DNA of 64,000 nucleotides from Nitrospira sp. (GCA_018242765.1 JAFEBH010000011.1:396659-460658), one strand, 5' to 3'. Numbered from the stretch's first letter, positions 21,313 through 30,968 are shown. A program made the numbers and translations. Notes: generated by a model not told the origin, from the sequence alone.

Positions 21313-22164
21313 ATGAACGCGAGAATTTCGGCGGTGATGTGTCTCCTCTGTGTCCTCGGCTCTGCGGATCTCACTCGAGCGGAAGGTCCGGACAGCCAAC
21401 GGGTCGCCGATCCCTATGCGGTCTCGGCTGCGCTCCCCACCATGTCATCCGGGACGATCGAGCCCTATCTGTCCTTTATGGCGGGTATTGCAGTTCCGCG
21501 GAGTGCGGACGCCACATTTACGGATGGAACCACGCCGACGATAGTCCAAAATGTCGACTATCAGACGAAACACTCATTCGGGGGGAACGCGGGGATCTGG
21601 TTTCCCACCAGAAACAAGTTGTGGGGATTTGATCTCGGCGTGGAAATCACCGGCATGCTGTGGTATGCGGATGTGGCCTGCTGTAAGGACAATTATAATC
21701 GTGATCCCGCAACAGGGGCCGGTACCACGACGGAAATCAATGGTATCTACGTCGGCTCAAATTTCTTGGTTCGCTACCCGATGGCGATTTCCGAGGCCTA
21801 TCCCAATGGACGGTGGTTTCCGTACGTTGGGATCGGCGTGGGCGCGCATCAGATCGCGACGAAGCCAGGCGGACAAGCGGGGACAGGTTTTTTCCGCGCC
21901 ATTACCGAGGAGCGGGATACAACGGTCGGGTTTATGGGGGTAGGAGGTATCAAGGCGCATCTCTTCAAGTATGTGGCTGTGTTTGCGGAGGCGAAGTATA
22001 TCCGTGCCCATCATGACGGGCTGACATCGGATCGATTCGGGCAGTCAGGCCCGGCCTTTCTAGGAGCGGTGCAAGGGGACCTTGTTATGAATCGCTATGA
22101 ATCCACGATGGATACGATCCTGGCGCATGCAGGCGTGTCGATTCACTTTGACATCAAGCCATAG
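21313..22164 (+). CDS. Outer-membrane beta-barrel protein, tandem paralogue 3
   Basis: A 283-aa paralogue with the signal peptide MNARISAVMCLLCVLGSAD and a barrel nearly colinear with paralogue 1 (CCKDNYNRDPATGAGTTTEI versus the equivalent loop there). It ends SIHFDIKP, so the Trp of the FDWKP ending is replaced by Ile. It shares the downstream hairpin and following sequence with gene 1, which suggests genes 1 and 3 derive from one duplication and gene 2 from another. Predicted outer-membrane location; function unknown. Confidence 0.8.
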   Translation: MNARISAVMCLLCVLGSADLTRAEGPDSQRVADPYAVSAALPTMSSGTIEPYLSFMAGIAVPRSADATFTDGTTPTIVQNVDYQTKHSFGGNAGIWFPTRNKLWGFDLGVEITGMLWYADVACCKDNYNRDPATGAGTTTEINGIYVGSNFLVRYPMAISEAYPNGRWFPYVGIGVGAHQIATKPGGQAGTGFFRAITEERDTTVGFMGVGGIKAHLFKYVAVFAEAKYIRAHHDGLTSDRFGQSGPAFLGAVQGDLVMNRYESTMDTILAHAGVSIHFDIKP

Positions 22165-22183
22165 ACCTCTCCGAGAGTATCGC

Positions 22184-22218
22184 CTGCCCACCCCACTACG
22201 CAAAGGTGGGGTGGGCAG
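22184..22218 (+). terminator. Terminator-like hairpin after beta-barrel gene 3
   Basis: CTGCCCACCCCAC pairs perfectly with GTGGGGTGGGCAG around a 9-nt loop. It is the counterpart of the hairpin at 19559-19593. Confidence 0.7.
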
Positions 22219-22352
22219 TTGCCAGGAGGGATTTGGTTTTTCCCCCTTCCTCTCCGAAATTCCTATCCGCCATCAGAATTCACAGTTAGGGTGAGATTCT
22301 GTTCCCTCCCAACTCATCGGGTTGGTGTGAACAGAGATGGGCTAGAGCGGGC

Positions 22353-22706
22353 TTAGGCGGGTACTGCAGGAAGCTCTACGTTTAGGGCCGACTCTTGTGC
22401 CATGACTCGATCCAATCGATGACGCGTCAGTGTCGGGATGCGGATAAATTCGACACCAAAGCTATGTTCCTTGACCCAGCGGACCTTCCCGAGTTCGATG
22501 AACAGGGAAGAGGTGGGATCCGGTAACAGGACGCTTAGTTTTATATAGCTGCCCCTCAAGACTGCCCGGTCGCAGTTCACGGAACAACCTGTCAGGGAAA
22601 GATCTGAGACCGTTCCTTCTCCAACAAACGGTGCTCCTCCAAAGATGACAGGATAGGCGACGGAAAGCCGACGATGGATTCGCCAGTTCACAATTGGGTC
22701 AGCCAT
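22353..22706 (-). CDS. PilZ domain protein
   Basis: A 117-aa single-domain protein starting MADPIVNWRIHRR. The RIHRR segment near residue 9 and the DLSLTGCSV segment near residue 36 correspond to the RxxxR and [D/N]xSxxG motifs that bind cyclic di-GMP. The motif has a Gly-Cys in place of the more usual Gly-Ala/Gly. The start at 22706 has the Shine-Dalgarno AGGAGG eight bases upstream. It lies about 265 bp from the secretin gene on the same strand. Likely role: cyclic di-GMP effector acting on motility, pili, secretion or exopolysaccharide. Confidence 0.8.
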   Translation of the reverse strand: MADPIVNWRIHRRLSVAYPVIFGGAPFVGEGTVSDLSLTGCSVNCDRAVLRGSYIKLSVLLPDPTSSLFIELGKVRWVKEHSFGVEFIRIPTLTRHRLDRVMAQESALNVELPAVPA

Positions 22707-22870
22707 TGGTCGGTCCTCCTGGTCTGTTATTGGTCGTGATGCAGCATAGTCAGGCGGAGAACCAGGGACCATTCCTCTGAGGAGGGGTTACGTGGCCTGA
22801 CGGTACCGGGAATGTGTTGGGCATTATCTCGTGAAGCGTCTCGTCCTGCGGCTTCAACCTAAACCTGTCC

Positions 22871-22902
22871 ATGAAACGTTAAATATGAAACCTGAAACTC
22901 AT
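22871..22902. repeat. Short tandem GAAAC-type repeat
   Basis: ATGAAACGTT, ATATGAAACC and TGAAACTCAT follow one another as degenerate copies of a roughly 8-10 bp unit. A related block is at 29304-29368. No gene is seen in 22773-22971. Confidence 0.45.
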
Positions 22903-22971
22903 GATCGAGCGACGCACGGTACCGCCGCCGCTTCTTGCTGGTTGGAGTCGATACGTTCAGGAAAATACGGA

Positions 22972-24660
22972 CTAGGGCCTGCTCGGCTTATCAGTCGGGG
23001 AGGTGTACGGGACTATTAAAGGCGGTTCAAGGCGTTCGAGTATATCCTGTTTAAGTCTGGTCGGCTCCTCGATCCGGTTCTCTCGCTGTAAGGTATTGAC
23101 ATCTCTGAGTTTTCTCGCATTGAGCTCGGCCATGTCCGCATCATCTCGAACCAAGTGTGGAGTCAGAAACACAAGAAGATTCAACTTCTCGGTTTGGCGA
23201 TTTTGCGATTTGAACAGCCATCCTAGCCAGGGAATATCTCCCAAAAGCGGAAGCTTCCTTTCGCTCAGCGTGACGTTATCGCGCACTAATCCCCCTACCA
23301 CGAGTGTTTGTTGATCCTGGGCGACTGTCGTCGTCTCCATCGATCTCTTTGTCGTGGTGGGGCCGACGGGGATACTGGCCGAACCAGAGCCGATAGTCTG
23401 GGCCACGTTTTCCGCAATGGCCGTAATCTCTTGTTTGATTTCGAGACGTATCAGGTCATCTTCAAGCACTTGCGGTGTGAGCTCCAACGTCACGCCGACG
23501 TCTTTCCGTTCGATCGTCACCAGGGTTCCGCCCGTGATGCCTTGCGCCTGTCCGGTAGGGAACGGTCGATTTTCACCGACGACGATTTTGGCTTTCTGGT
23601 TGTCCGCGGCAAGGACTTGAGGGGTCGACAGGATATTCGTATCGGTGAGGTTCATCAATAAGTTCAGGAATGCACGGACATTGACTGTATTCAGGAGAGG
23701 TGTAATACCACCAGTGGCTGCTCCCGCAGCACCAGTTGTTAGGGCTTGAGCGATCGTCGTCAGCTCCGGTGGGGTGTTATTAAACCCACCGATCCCTGTG
23801 AAAGATCCTTTATTTGCGGCACCAAGAATTTCGGTCGGATTAGTTCCTAACTGTCTGAGACGATCGACTTGAACCTCAAGAATAACCGCTTCCACAAACA
23901 CTTGCTTACGCCTGATATCGAGATCACGAATCACAGTATGAATATGAGTCCATGCGTTTTTGGTCGAGCTGACGATGATGGAGTTTGTGGCCTTGTCTGC
24001 AAACACTTGGACGGGGGCCTCAAATTCCGTCAGTGGCCTGATCGGGGGACGAACCCCGGGTGTCATTTGAGCCACGGTTTGTGAGCGGGCCACCAGATTG
24101 GTCAGAACCGCCGCGAGATCTGTGGCATTGGCGTGTTTAAGCTTGTAGACAAACACCCCTCGCTCTGGCGGGAGATCACCCATCGGCACAATTTGATAGA
24201 GATTTCCGTCCTTCTTCACGACCGCGATGCGAGCGGCTTCGAGTGCCGCCACAAACATGTTGAACGCTTGGTCCGGCGAAACCTTAGTCGGGGAAAACGC
24301 GGAGATTTTCCCGCCTTGTTTTTTAATCGTTTCGTCCAGCACGAAGTTCTTGCCGGTGATCTCACCGATGAACCTGGCAAAGACCGGGATGTCGATTTCG
24401 TTGAAATCAAGAGACACCTTGGCCGGTTGTGAGCCGGTTCCTTGCGCAAACAGGTTGGGCGGAACGAGTGCCGACCAGCAGAGCAGTCCCCATAGCAGGT
24501 AGGTGCATACCTGTCTGCCTGTGGATAATGAAGGTGTGAGGTCTGACTGAATTTGCACGATGGAGCTAGGAGTTCCGTGGTTCTTCTGTAACTTGATAGC
24601 TGGATTTGACCGTATCATAGGCGGATCCAATGACACAACCAGGATTACGCTTTGCGCCAA
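22972..24660 (-). CDS. Secretin (GspD/PilQ family)
   Basis: A 562-aa outer-membrane secretin. A cytoplasmic lead of about 50 residues precedes a hydrophobic signal segment (LLWGLLCWSALVPPNLFAQ). N0 (about 80-150: VSLDFNEIDIPVFARFIGEITGKNFVLDE) and N1-like domains (VFVYKLKHANATDLAAVLTNL) follow, then the C-terminal secretin domain with ERKDVGVTLELTPQV, VGGLVRDN and PLLGDIPWLGWLF. It would form the gated multimeric channel of a type II secretion system or type IV pilus. No ATPase or pseudopilin gene is adjacent, so the rest of the machine is elsewhere. A shorter start (ATG near 24618) is possible. Confidence 0.88.
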   Translation of the reverse strand: MAQSVILVVSLDPPMIRSNPAIKLQKNHGTPSSIVQIQSDLTPSLSTGRQVCTYLLWGLLCWSALVPPNLFAQGTGSQPAKVSLDFNEIDIPVFARFIGEITGKNFVLDETIKKQGGKISAFSPTKVSPDQAFNMFVAALEAARIAVVKKDGNLYQIVPMGDLPPERGVFVYKLKHANATDLAAVLTNLVARSQTVAQMTPGVRPPIRPLTEFEAPVQVFADKATNSIIVSSTKNAWTHIHTVIRDLDIRRKQVFVEAVILEVQVDRLRQLGTNPTEILGAANKGSFTGIGGFNNTPPELTTIAQALTTGAAGAATGGITPLLNTVNVRAFLNLLMNLTDTNILSTPQVLAADNQKAKIVVGENRPFPTGQAQGITGGTLVTIERKDVGVTLELTPQVLEDDLIRLEIKQEITAIAENVAQTIGSGSASIPVGPTTTKRSMETTTVAQDQQTLVVGGLVRDNVTLSERKLPLLGDIPWLGWLFKSQNRQTEKLNLLVFLTPHLVRDDADMAELNARKLRDVNTLQRENRIEEPTRLKQDILERLEPPLIVPYTSPTDKPSRP

Positions 24661-24990
24661 CTCGACGCTGTTTACCGGGTGCTTATCCGCCTGCGATCAG
24701 TCCTTGAAGCTCATTCAGGATCCTCAATGGGTCACTCACAGAGGGAGCGCCCTCCGGAGTCGCTCCTTTCCCTCCTAAGCTAATGAATTTCATGAAAAAG
24801 CCGATAATACATGGAGAAGGGAATGTATGTGGGCTGCCTCAGGAAACCGTCTTCTCAGCCGATCAACTATATGAAGGAATGAGCATCCACTGGTTAAGGG
24901 AGCCCATGTAAGCGCTAGGGATTGCAAGCCGATATAGTAAACAGACCAATCTGTTAGGCACCGACTATCAATGACTTGTACCACTGCACC

Positions 24991-25088
24991 TGATGGTCTA
25001 GTGCTCCGGAAGGCACGCCCATCAGAGTCAGTAAGGCCTTTGAGCAGAAGGGTGCCCCCTGATATGGGCGAAGGAGTCCATAGGGGCT
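24991..25088 (+). promoter_or_regulatory. Two consecutive stem-loops in the leader of the 1367-aa gene
   Basis: CTGATGG (24991) pairs with CCATCAG (25020), with an inner GTGC/GCAC step. GCCCC...TATGG (25055) pairs with CCATAGGGGC (ending 25088). They lie 33-130 bp before the GTG start. No known riboswitch consensus is recognised. The remaining gap 24661-24990 holds no supported gene. Confidence 0.35.
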
Positions 25089-25120
25089 TGTGGATCCTAG
25101 GGATCTGCTAAGGTTAATCC

Positions 25121-28100
25121 GTGCGCTGGAATAAGAAACCCTCAACAAAATCAGAGAAAACGGAGACAATCCGTACGCCGAAGCGCGGGGTGGTCGGCTA
25201 CAGCAGGAAGAGTGCTCTGCTGGAGGAGGCCATTACCCAAATGAACGCCGGGAAATATGGGCGTTCATCCGCGGCGCTCAAGGAACTCCTGGCTCTCGAT
25301 CCCGTGAATATGGAGGCGCGACGGCTCTTCGCGACCCTCCACCTTCGACTGGGAAGCCTCATTCCGGCACGAGAGGCCTTCGACGCGCTTATTGCAGAAG
25401 CGTTCCAGCGTCAGGACTATTGGCTCGCGGAATCATTGCTCCGTGAATACCTCGCCGCCGGCCCGCGCTGTGTACCCTACCTCGAAAAACTGGGGACGAT
25501 CTATCAAGAAAAGGGGAATGCCCTTGAGGCTGTTGAGGAGTATGGGAAGGCCGTCGATATTTTGATCGAAGATCCGGATCCCGAGCGTCCGGATCACGCC
25601 GGTCGACTCTATGCCAAAATACGTGAGTTAGCTCCGGCTAGCCCGGTTGCCTTCCGGTTGGCTTCCTCCTTTGATGCGCAAACCGGCGAATTAGTGCCGC
25701 GTCATCCGAGTGCTCTCGAGACCACCACGCTACATCCGGAGGACTCTGAGGAGGAGGGAGGAAGGGAGCAGCTCGGTCATCCGGCAGTCGGTGGAGCGAT
25801 GCCATGGGACATGCAAGTCCCGTCGGAAGGGTTGGGGGCGACGGCTGAGACGTCTCAGCCAGCTGAACGTGCACAGCCACCGGTGCAGTTGGAAAATAGT
25901 GCGGATGCCCTGCAAGCAGTACAGTCTTCTGATCAGGATCTGGTTCTGTCGGAGAAAGCTGCAGCTGCTCAGACAGAACACAGTGGCATCGATGCTCAAA
26001 CTGATAGACTGGCAGAACGCTCGACTCGTGAGACCGGAGAGGTCTCATCTGTCGAGGAGACTTCACCGCTTGTTGAGCAGAGATTGGTGGAGGATATCCC
26101 TCCTTCTCCAGGACCCATAGATTCTGTAGCAAAGATTCCCGTGGTGCCGTTGGAAGTTGAGTTAGATGTGGTCGCCGTTGATTCTGGCTCGCCCCAAACA
26201 CCGAAACAGGAATCGGTTGAAGCTCCAGAGACAGCATCTCTATTAGTAGAGGGGCATCCCGCATCCGGGGCGATGAAGTTCGACTCGGATCAGCCAGCAG
26301 ACGCGTCGGTCAGTTTTTCGGCTGAGTTTGCAGAACTTCGTCTAGCTCATCCGCCTCAGTCTGACGAGGAGCCACCTTCCCTCTCTCTGAAGTCCGATCC
26401 ATCGCCTTCAGAGTCGATCGTGGTGCCACACAAAGAAGAAGTCTCTCTTCAGACTGACACGGTCGAGACGCTGCACGCAGAAGAGCCATCCAACCCGACT
26501 GATTCGCCAATAGCTCCGGCACAAGTCTCAGCCGACGAGATCGCGCAGCCCTGGAAACAGCCGGGGTTCTCCTGGAAATCCATCTTTGATACCGCCTGGA
26601 AACTCGGTGAGCAATCTCCTGCAAAGGATGCGTCAACGTCCCCGGTGTCGAGCCGCGAAAATGAGACGGTGACAGAGACGCTTCCTGTCCCATCTTCTCA
26701 ATCCCGCTTGGTCGAGGACCTCGCCAGAGAAACACTGAAATCAGAGGGAGAGACCAGGAAAAGAGATGAAGCGGCGTCGAGATCGCCGGTTACCTCAATA
26801 CCATCGGACTACGTGCAGGAATCGGTGCGCTCGATCCCTTCCGCCCAGACGAATTCGTCGATCGCGGAATCGATTGAACCGTCTGAGGATTCGCCGCAGG
26901 ATCGAGATCGCACCTCACACACTGTTGACGGCCAACTGCCGACTTCGCCATTGGCCAATGATTCTGATATAGAACCGGACTCGTTTGTGCTCGCACAAGA
27001 GGCTCCAATCATGCCTTCGGAGGAACGGCATGATGCCGTCGAGGTGACGAGCGCCCCGTCCATGACGGCAGAAAACACTGATCAGGTAGCGGAGTCAAAA
27101 CCTGAATTTTCCTTCGTAAAATCATCGCCGGCCGAGGAAGCGTTCTCTCTTACGTCACCGGCCCCTGAGTCTCAGCCGAGTACGCAGGAACCAATTATCG
27201 GCTCTCTTGTGGATCACGTAGAAGATCGCGGTGAGCCTACCGAGGTCCTCATCGAGCGAGAGCAGGTTCGCACGGATGCAGCCACGGAGGAGGTTGGGCA
27301 GAGTTCTAAGGCTGAATTCCAGTCGCATCACTTGCAACCTGTCGACGAAGTCATAGTCGAGAAGGCCGAGACCGTTCCATCTTTCGAAACTGTTGCTGTT
27401 GAACAAAGCACGACAGCGTCAATCGTAAACGATCGTGGGCTCTTGTCTGAACGTCTGGAAACCTCCCAGGCGTTACGTGGCGAAGATCAGCCAACAGAAG
27501 AGGTGAACGTTCATACAAGCTCGCCGATTACCGAATCTGTGGCTCCTCCCAAAGAGCGGACGGAGTCCAGTGTATCGACGCGAGCGAGTTGGGACTACTC
27601 TGCTCCTTGCGCCACACCAGCCGAACTGGCGATCCCTGAACAGCAGGACGTCAGCCAGCCGCTGCCGGCGGCTCACGCTGCTGATGCAGCATTCAGTGAA
27701 ACGTCACGGCTCAGGAGGGTATCTGAGACGAGCATCCGTGTCGACGAGGCGAGGCAGAGACAAGCCTCGCGCGCGGTTCTGAGTGGATTAGGAACCGCGA
27801 TCACAGGCTTTCTAAGTACGTGTTTTTCAACCACCCAAGCCATCGTGAGGACCATTTTCGGACTGGTGGTGCTTGTGGGATTATGTGTTGTGCTCGGTAT
27901 GGGGGCGCTTGCAGTGACATGGATGATCATGGAAGAACCACCATCACCGACGTTTCAGAGTTTTACAACGACGCCGCAACAGACGCTCTCCGGGGCTCAA
28001 AAGAATGCCTACACCGTGTTGTTCGGGATCGATGCACCGGTCGGGCAAGACCCTCTCCGCGCCGGGATTGAGAGACAACCTGTCGTTGGAAACAGCGCAA

Positions 28101-29224
28101 CCGCGTTGGATTGCGCTGGAAATCCAGGGGCTGAATCTGGTGATCGTTCGAGTGCATCCGCGAATACCATGCGTGGGTGGGTCCGAGGATCGGATCCGAT
28201 CGGCCAATTCAAATCGAATCAGGACGCGATCCAGGGGTGGGGTCGTCAACAGCAGGTGGCACTCGAACGATATCGTCAGTGGCAAACGCTTCCGTTCGAA
28301 GATTGGGGCTATGGTCAGCCGGTCAGTCCACCTTGTGGAGCGATGGTCTTCGCCCACCAATTGCATGTCGCGGATGGATTTGGGCAAGGTGCGGATGTCG
28401 CCGTCGATCGACTGGAGACCGACATGGACGCGTGGCGCGTTGTCCTGGGCCAAGCGCGGACGCTTCCTGTGAAAATGCTAGCGCTGCAAGCGATCAACGA
28501 CGACATCGCCGTCGCATCAGGTTTGCTGGTCCGCTCTGACCTCGATACTAAGTATTTAGGGCGCATCACGAAGTTGGTGCGCCCTCTTGATCAAGGTGAG
28601 CTGTCGTTGCGGTGGCCCATGCAAAGCGAACTGGTCTCGGCGGTGAAGACCTACGAGAGCCAGTTAAAAGCGGCGAGAGCTGAAGGTCAATCAATGTCTG
28701 CCATGGTGGTGTCGGCCCTGCCCTTGCCCAAACAGCGTCGGCTCAACGACTATGCCAAATACTACGAAACATCGTACCAAGCGACCGGCGAAAAGCAGTA
28801 TGGCTCCCTTCCGAAGCGGAAAGACCATGTGCGTTTCCCCGCAGCCGGCGTGACGGATTACCTCACGAACCCGATTGAAAACCTTGTCGGAGTCGAACCG
28901 CTGCCGGCCTGGGATGTATATAACGGAATGATCGTCGATACGGACGCCCATCTCAGGCTTGCAAGTCTACAGGCCTGGCTGCGACGCGGGTCTTCAGACG
29001 GCGATCTTCTTAGCAAGATTGCCAAGGCAGGACAAGATTTTTACGATCCGTACACCGGGCTCCCGATGTTGGTGAACCAGAAGAAGGGTCTGCTCTACAG
29101 TGTCGGTCACGATGGGAAAGATCAGGACGCCGATTCGCAAGCAGACGTGGTTGTCGAGATCCCCTTCGCGTCCACCTCCGCCAGCCAGACGAAATCTTCC
29201 GTCTCTTCGTCAAAGTCGAGATAG
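25121..29224 (+). CDS. Giant TPR / disordered / membrane protein, 1367 aa
   Basis: Three regions are visible. Residues about 30-190 are helical repeats of TPR type (MNAGKYGRSSAALKELLALDPVNMEARRLFA, LEKLGTIYQEKGNALEAVEEYGKAV). Residues about 195-890 are Glu/Ser/Pro/Thr-rich and low in complexity, probably disordered. A single transmembrane helix lies at about 908-934, and a C-terminal folded domain (950-1367) includes YDPYTGLPMLVNQKKGLLYS and an Asp-rich DGKDQDADSQAD stretch like the calcium/turn motif at the end of pseudopilins. The start is GTG after TAAGG. It is divergent from the secretin gene. I infer an envelope role linked to secretion or pili; the exact function is unknown. Confidence 0.65.
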   Translation: MRWNKKPSTKSEKTETIRTPKRGVVGYSRKSALLEEAITQMNAGKYGRSSAALKELLALDPVNMEARRLFATLHLRLGSLIPAREAFDALIAEAFQRQDYWLAESLLREYLAAGPRCVPYLEKLGTIYQEKGNALEAVEEYGKAVDILIEDPDPERPDHAGRLYAKIRELAPASPVAFRLASSFDAQTGELVPRHPSALETTTLHPEDSEEEGGREQLGHPAVGGAMPWDMQVPSEGLGATAETSQPAERAQPPVQLENSADALQAVQSSDQDLVLSEKAAAAQTEHSGIDAQTDRLAERSTRETGEVSSVEETSPLVEQRLVEDIPPSPGPIDSVAKIPVVPLEVELDVVAVDSGSPQTPKQESVEAPETASLLVEGHPASGAMKFDSDQPADASVSFSAEFAELRLAHPPQSDEEPPSLSLKSDPSPSESIVVPHKEEVSLQTDTVETLHAEEPSNPTDSPIAPAQVSADEIAQPWKQPGFSWKSIFDTAWKLGEQSPAKDASTSPVSSRENETVTETLPVPSSQSRLVEDLARETLKSEGETRKRDEAASRSPVTSIPSDYVQESVRSIPSAQTNSSIAESIEPSEDSPQDRDRTSHTVDGQLPTSPLANDSDIEPDSFVLAQEAPIMPSEERHDAVEVTSAPSMTAENTDQVAESKPEFSFVKSSPAEEAFSLTSPAPESQPSTQEPIIGSLVDHVEDRGEPTEVLIEREQVRTDAATEEVGQSSKAEFQSHHLQPVDEVIVEKAETVPSFETVAVEQSTTASIVNDRGLLSERLETSQALRGEDQPTEEVNVHTSSPITESVAPPKERTESSVSTRASWDYSAPCATPAELAIPEQQDVSQPLPAAHAADAAFSETSRLRRVSETSIRVDEARQRQASRAVLSGLGTAITGFLSTCFSTTQAIVRTIFGLVVLVGLCVVLGMGALAVTWMIMEEPPSPTFQSFTTTPQQTLSGAQKNAYTVLFGIDAPVGQDPLRAGIERQPVVGNSATALDCAGNPGAESGDRSSASANTMRGWVRGSDPIGQFKSNQDAIQGWGRQQQVALERYRQWQTLPFEDWGYGQPVSPPCGAMVFAHQLHVADGFGQGADVAVDRLETDMDAWRVVLGQARTLPVKMLALQAINDDIAVASGLLVRSDLDTKYLGRITKLVRPLDQGELSLRWPMQSELVSAVKTYESQLKAARAEGQSMSAMVVSALPLPKQRRLNDYAKYYETSYQATGEKQYGSLPKRKDHVRFPAAGVTDYLTNPIENLVGVEPLPAWDVYNGMIVDTDAHLRLASLQAWLRRGSSDGDLLSKIAKAGQDFYDPYTGLPMLVNQKKGLLYSVGHDGKDQDADSQADVVVEIPFASTSASQTKSSVSSSKSR

Positions 29225-29303
29225 GTCTTACTCGGGTGCATCGCGTACCGTGTTCGCGAGCGCTTTCGCTGCTCCCATCTGCGTTGTTCGTTTCTTTGTT
29301 CCA

Positions 29304-29368
29304 GGGTTTCAGGTTCAACGTTTCACATTGTGCGGAAACCAACAACGTCAAGTCTGAAACATGAAACT
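29304..29368. repeat. Degenerate GTTTCA/TGAAAC inverted repeat
   Basis: GGGTTTCAGGTTCAACGTTTCAC is followed about 25 nt later by GTCTGAAACATGAAACT, a partly complementary set of short units. The surrounding gap 29225-29520 holds no gene I can support. Confidence 0.5.
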
Positions 29369-29520
29369 GCTGGCAGAGACGTTCCATCCTTGACGCGAAC
29401 AAGGTGGGCTCGGTAATGCTCGCTTGACAGCGTGTTGAGTATTTCACACAATCAACGGTCCGCATATAGTGAAGGGACGGTCATGGAGTACATCTCAATC
29501 CCAGGTTCGGCGGTCGCATC

Positions 29521-30966
29521 ATGAAGAAGGGCCTGACTTGCCCAACGCGGATTCCAACGAGGATCGTCTCGAATGAGGAGTTCCGCCCCATTCCCCAGAC
29601 GAGACGGCAGCAGCGTGTTGAGCGAGTGGCCGAAGACCTCATGGAACGAGCAGTGACGCGCAGCGGAATGACCAGGCGAGCATTCTTGAGCGCAACGGGT
29701 GGGATGGCTGCGGCGCTGTTGGCCATGAATGCCGCGTTCGGTAAGTTTTTCAATATTGGAGACATCGAGCTCTTCGAAACCGCCGCGTTCGCCGAGCAAC
29801 AGGGCGCCCCGTACTTTATCTTCGATGTGCAAACCCACTACGTCGGATCCGGTTATGATCCCGCCGATGCCGAAGCCGTTCGCAAAGGCGCGGTGTCCAA
29901 GCAAGCGCTGTTGTCGCTGCGGCGGTCCATTCGTGAGTCCGGACTCAATCCACGATTGGCCGGTGATCGGGGCACCATCGATGACTTGTCCTGGAAAAAT
30001 TTCGTCAAGGAAGTTTTCTTTGACAGTGAAACCGCGATCGGCCTAATCAGTACGCCGCCAGGTCCTTATCCACAAGAGGCCGTGGTCCCGCCAAAAGAAA
30101 TGGCCCATATCCGAGATGAGATCAACCGGTTAGCCGGCTCACAGCGGATGTTGGCCCATGGTTTGGTGACTCCTCAGCTAGGTGCGGCAGATTTGGACTT
30201 CATGGCCATGCAGGCCGAGATGCTCAAGGTTGATGCCTGGAAGTGTTATACCGGGTCCTGTCCGAAGGGATTCGACCGAGGCTGGCGGATGGATGACGAA
30301 CGGATCGCCTATCCCATGTTGGAGCAAGCGAGAAAACTGCGGGTCAAGCGGATCTGTGTTCACAAGGGGCTCCCGCTGGGGCCTGTCCCCGACTACAACC
30401 ATCCGAGAGACCTGATGAAGGCGGCCAAGGACTTTCCAGACCTCGACTTTTTGGTCTATCACTCGGGGTTCCGAGGCGTGGCGTCAGTCGATCAAGTTTT
30501 TGCAAAGACCGGCGAAATCCCGTGGACTACCGAATTCTGCCGGATGAAGGAGCATGAGCCGGGGATCTCCAACATCTATGTGGAGCTGGGGTCGACGTTT
30601 GCGCAATTGGTGACTACCTATCCGCTGATCTGCGCGCATCTGCTGGGGCGGCTCATTCGTGCGTTCGGTGTCGATCATGTCTTGTGGGGGACGGATTCGA
30701 TCTGGTATGGAACACCGCAATGGCAAATCGAAGCCTTCCGGCGATTTCAGATTCCAGAGGCATTGATCCAAGAACACCACTATCAACCGTTGACGAGACA
30801 GGTCAAGGAACGCATCTTTGGTCTCAATGCGGCGAAGGTGTTTGGGATAGACGTGGAGGCCAAACGCCATGAGGTGCCACGTGATGCCCTGGGGCGGCTC
30901 CGCATGAGCTATCTGGAGGAGGGGCCGGAGCCGAGCCGTCGGGTTTATGGGTGGATAGCGGGGTGA
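29521..30966 (+). CDS. Tat-exported amidohydrolase family protein
   Basis: A 481-aa protein. A twin-arginine motif TRRAFLSATGG near residues 51-61 is followed by a hydrophobic stretch, so export through the Tat system is likely despite the long n-region. The mature part is an amidohydrolase-2 TIM barrel: FDVQTHYVG (metal-binding start; Gln replaces the usual xHxH first histidine), VHKGLPLG, LVYHSGFRG and LWGTDSIWYG (metal aspartate). Such enzymes hydrolyse or decarboxylate ring or amide substrates. The substrate is unknown. ATG is used; alternative internal starts before the Tat motif exist (for example the Met of MERAVTRSGMTRRAF). Confidence 0.75.
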   Translation: MKKGLTCPTRIPTRIVSNEEFRPIPQTRRQQRVERVAEDLMERAVTRSGMTRRAFLSATGGMAAALLAMNAAFGKFFNIGDIELFETAAFAEQQGAPYFIFDVQTHYVGSGYDPADAEAVRKGAVSKQALLSLRRSIRESGLNPRLAGDRGTIDDLSWKNFVKEVFFDSETAIGLISTPPGPYPQEAVVPPKEMAHIRDEINRLAGSQRMLAHGLVTPQLGAADLDFMAMQAEMLKVDAWKCYTGSCPKGFDRGWRMDDERIAYPMLEQARKLRVKRICVHKGLPLGPVPDYNHPRDLMKAAKDFPDLDFLVYHSGFRGVASVDQVFAKTGEIPWTTEFCRMKEHEPGISNIYVELGSTFAQLVTTYPLICAHLLGRLIRAFGVDHVLWGTDSIWYGTPQWQIEAFRRFQIPEALIQEHHYQPLTRQVKERIFGLNAAKVFGIDVEAKRHEVPRDALGRLRMSYLEEGPEPSRRVYGWIAG

Positions 30967-30968
30967 GT

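Noticed and set aside
24792..24911. 39-codon frame starting MKKPIIHGEGNVCGLPQE
   Set aside because: No Shine-Dalgarno and no recognisable motif; length is within chance expectation.
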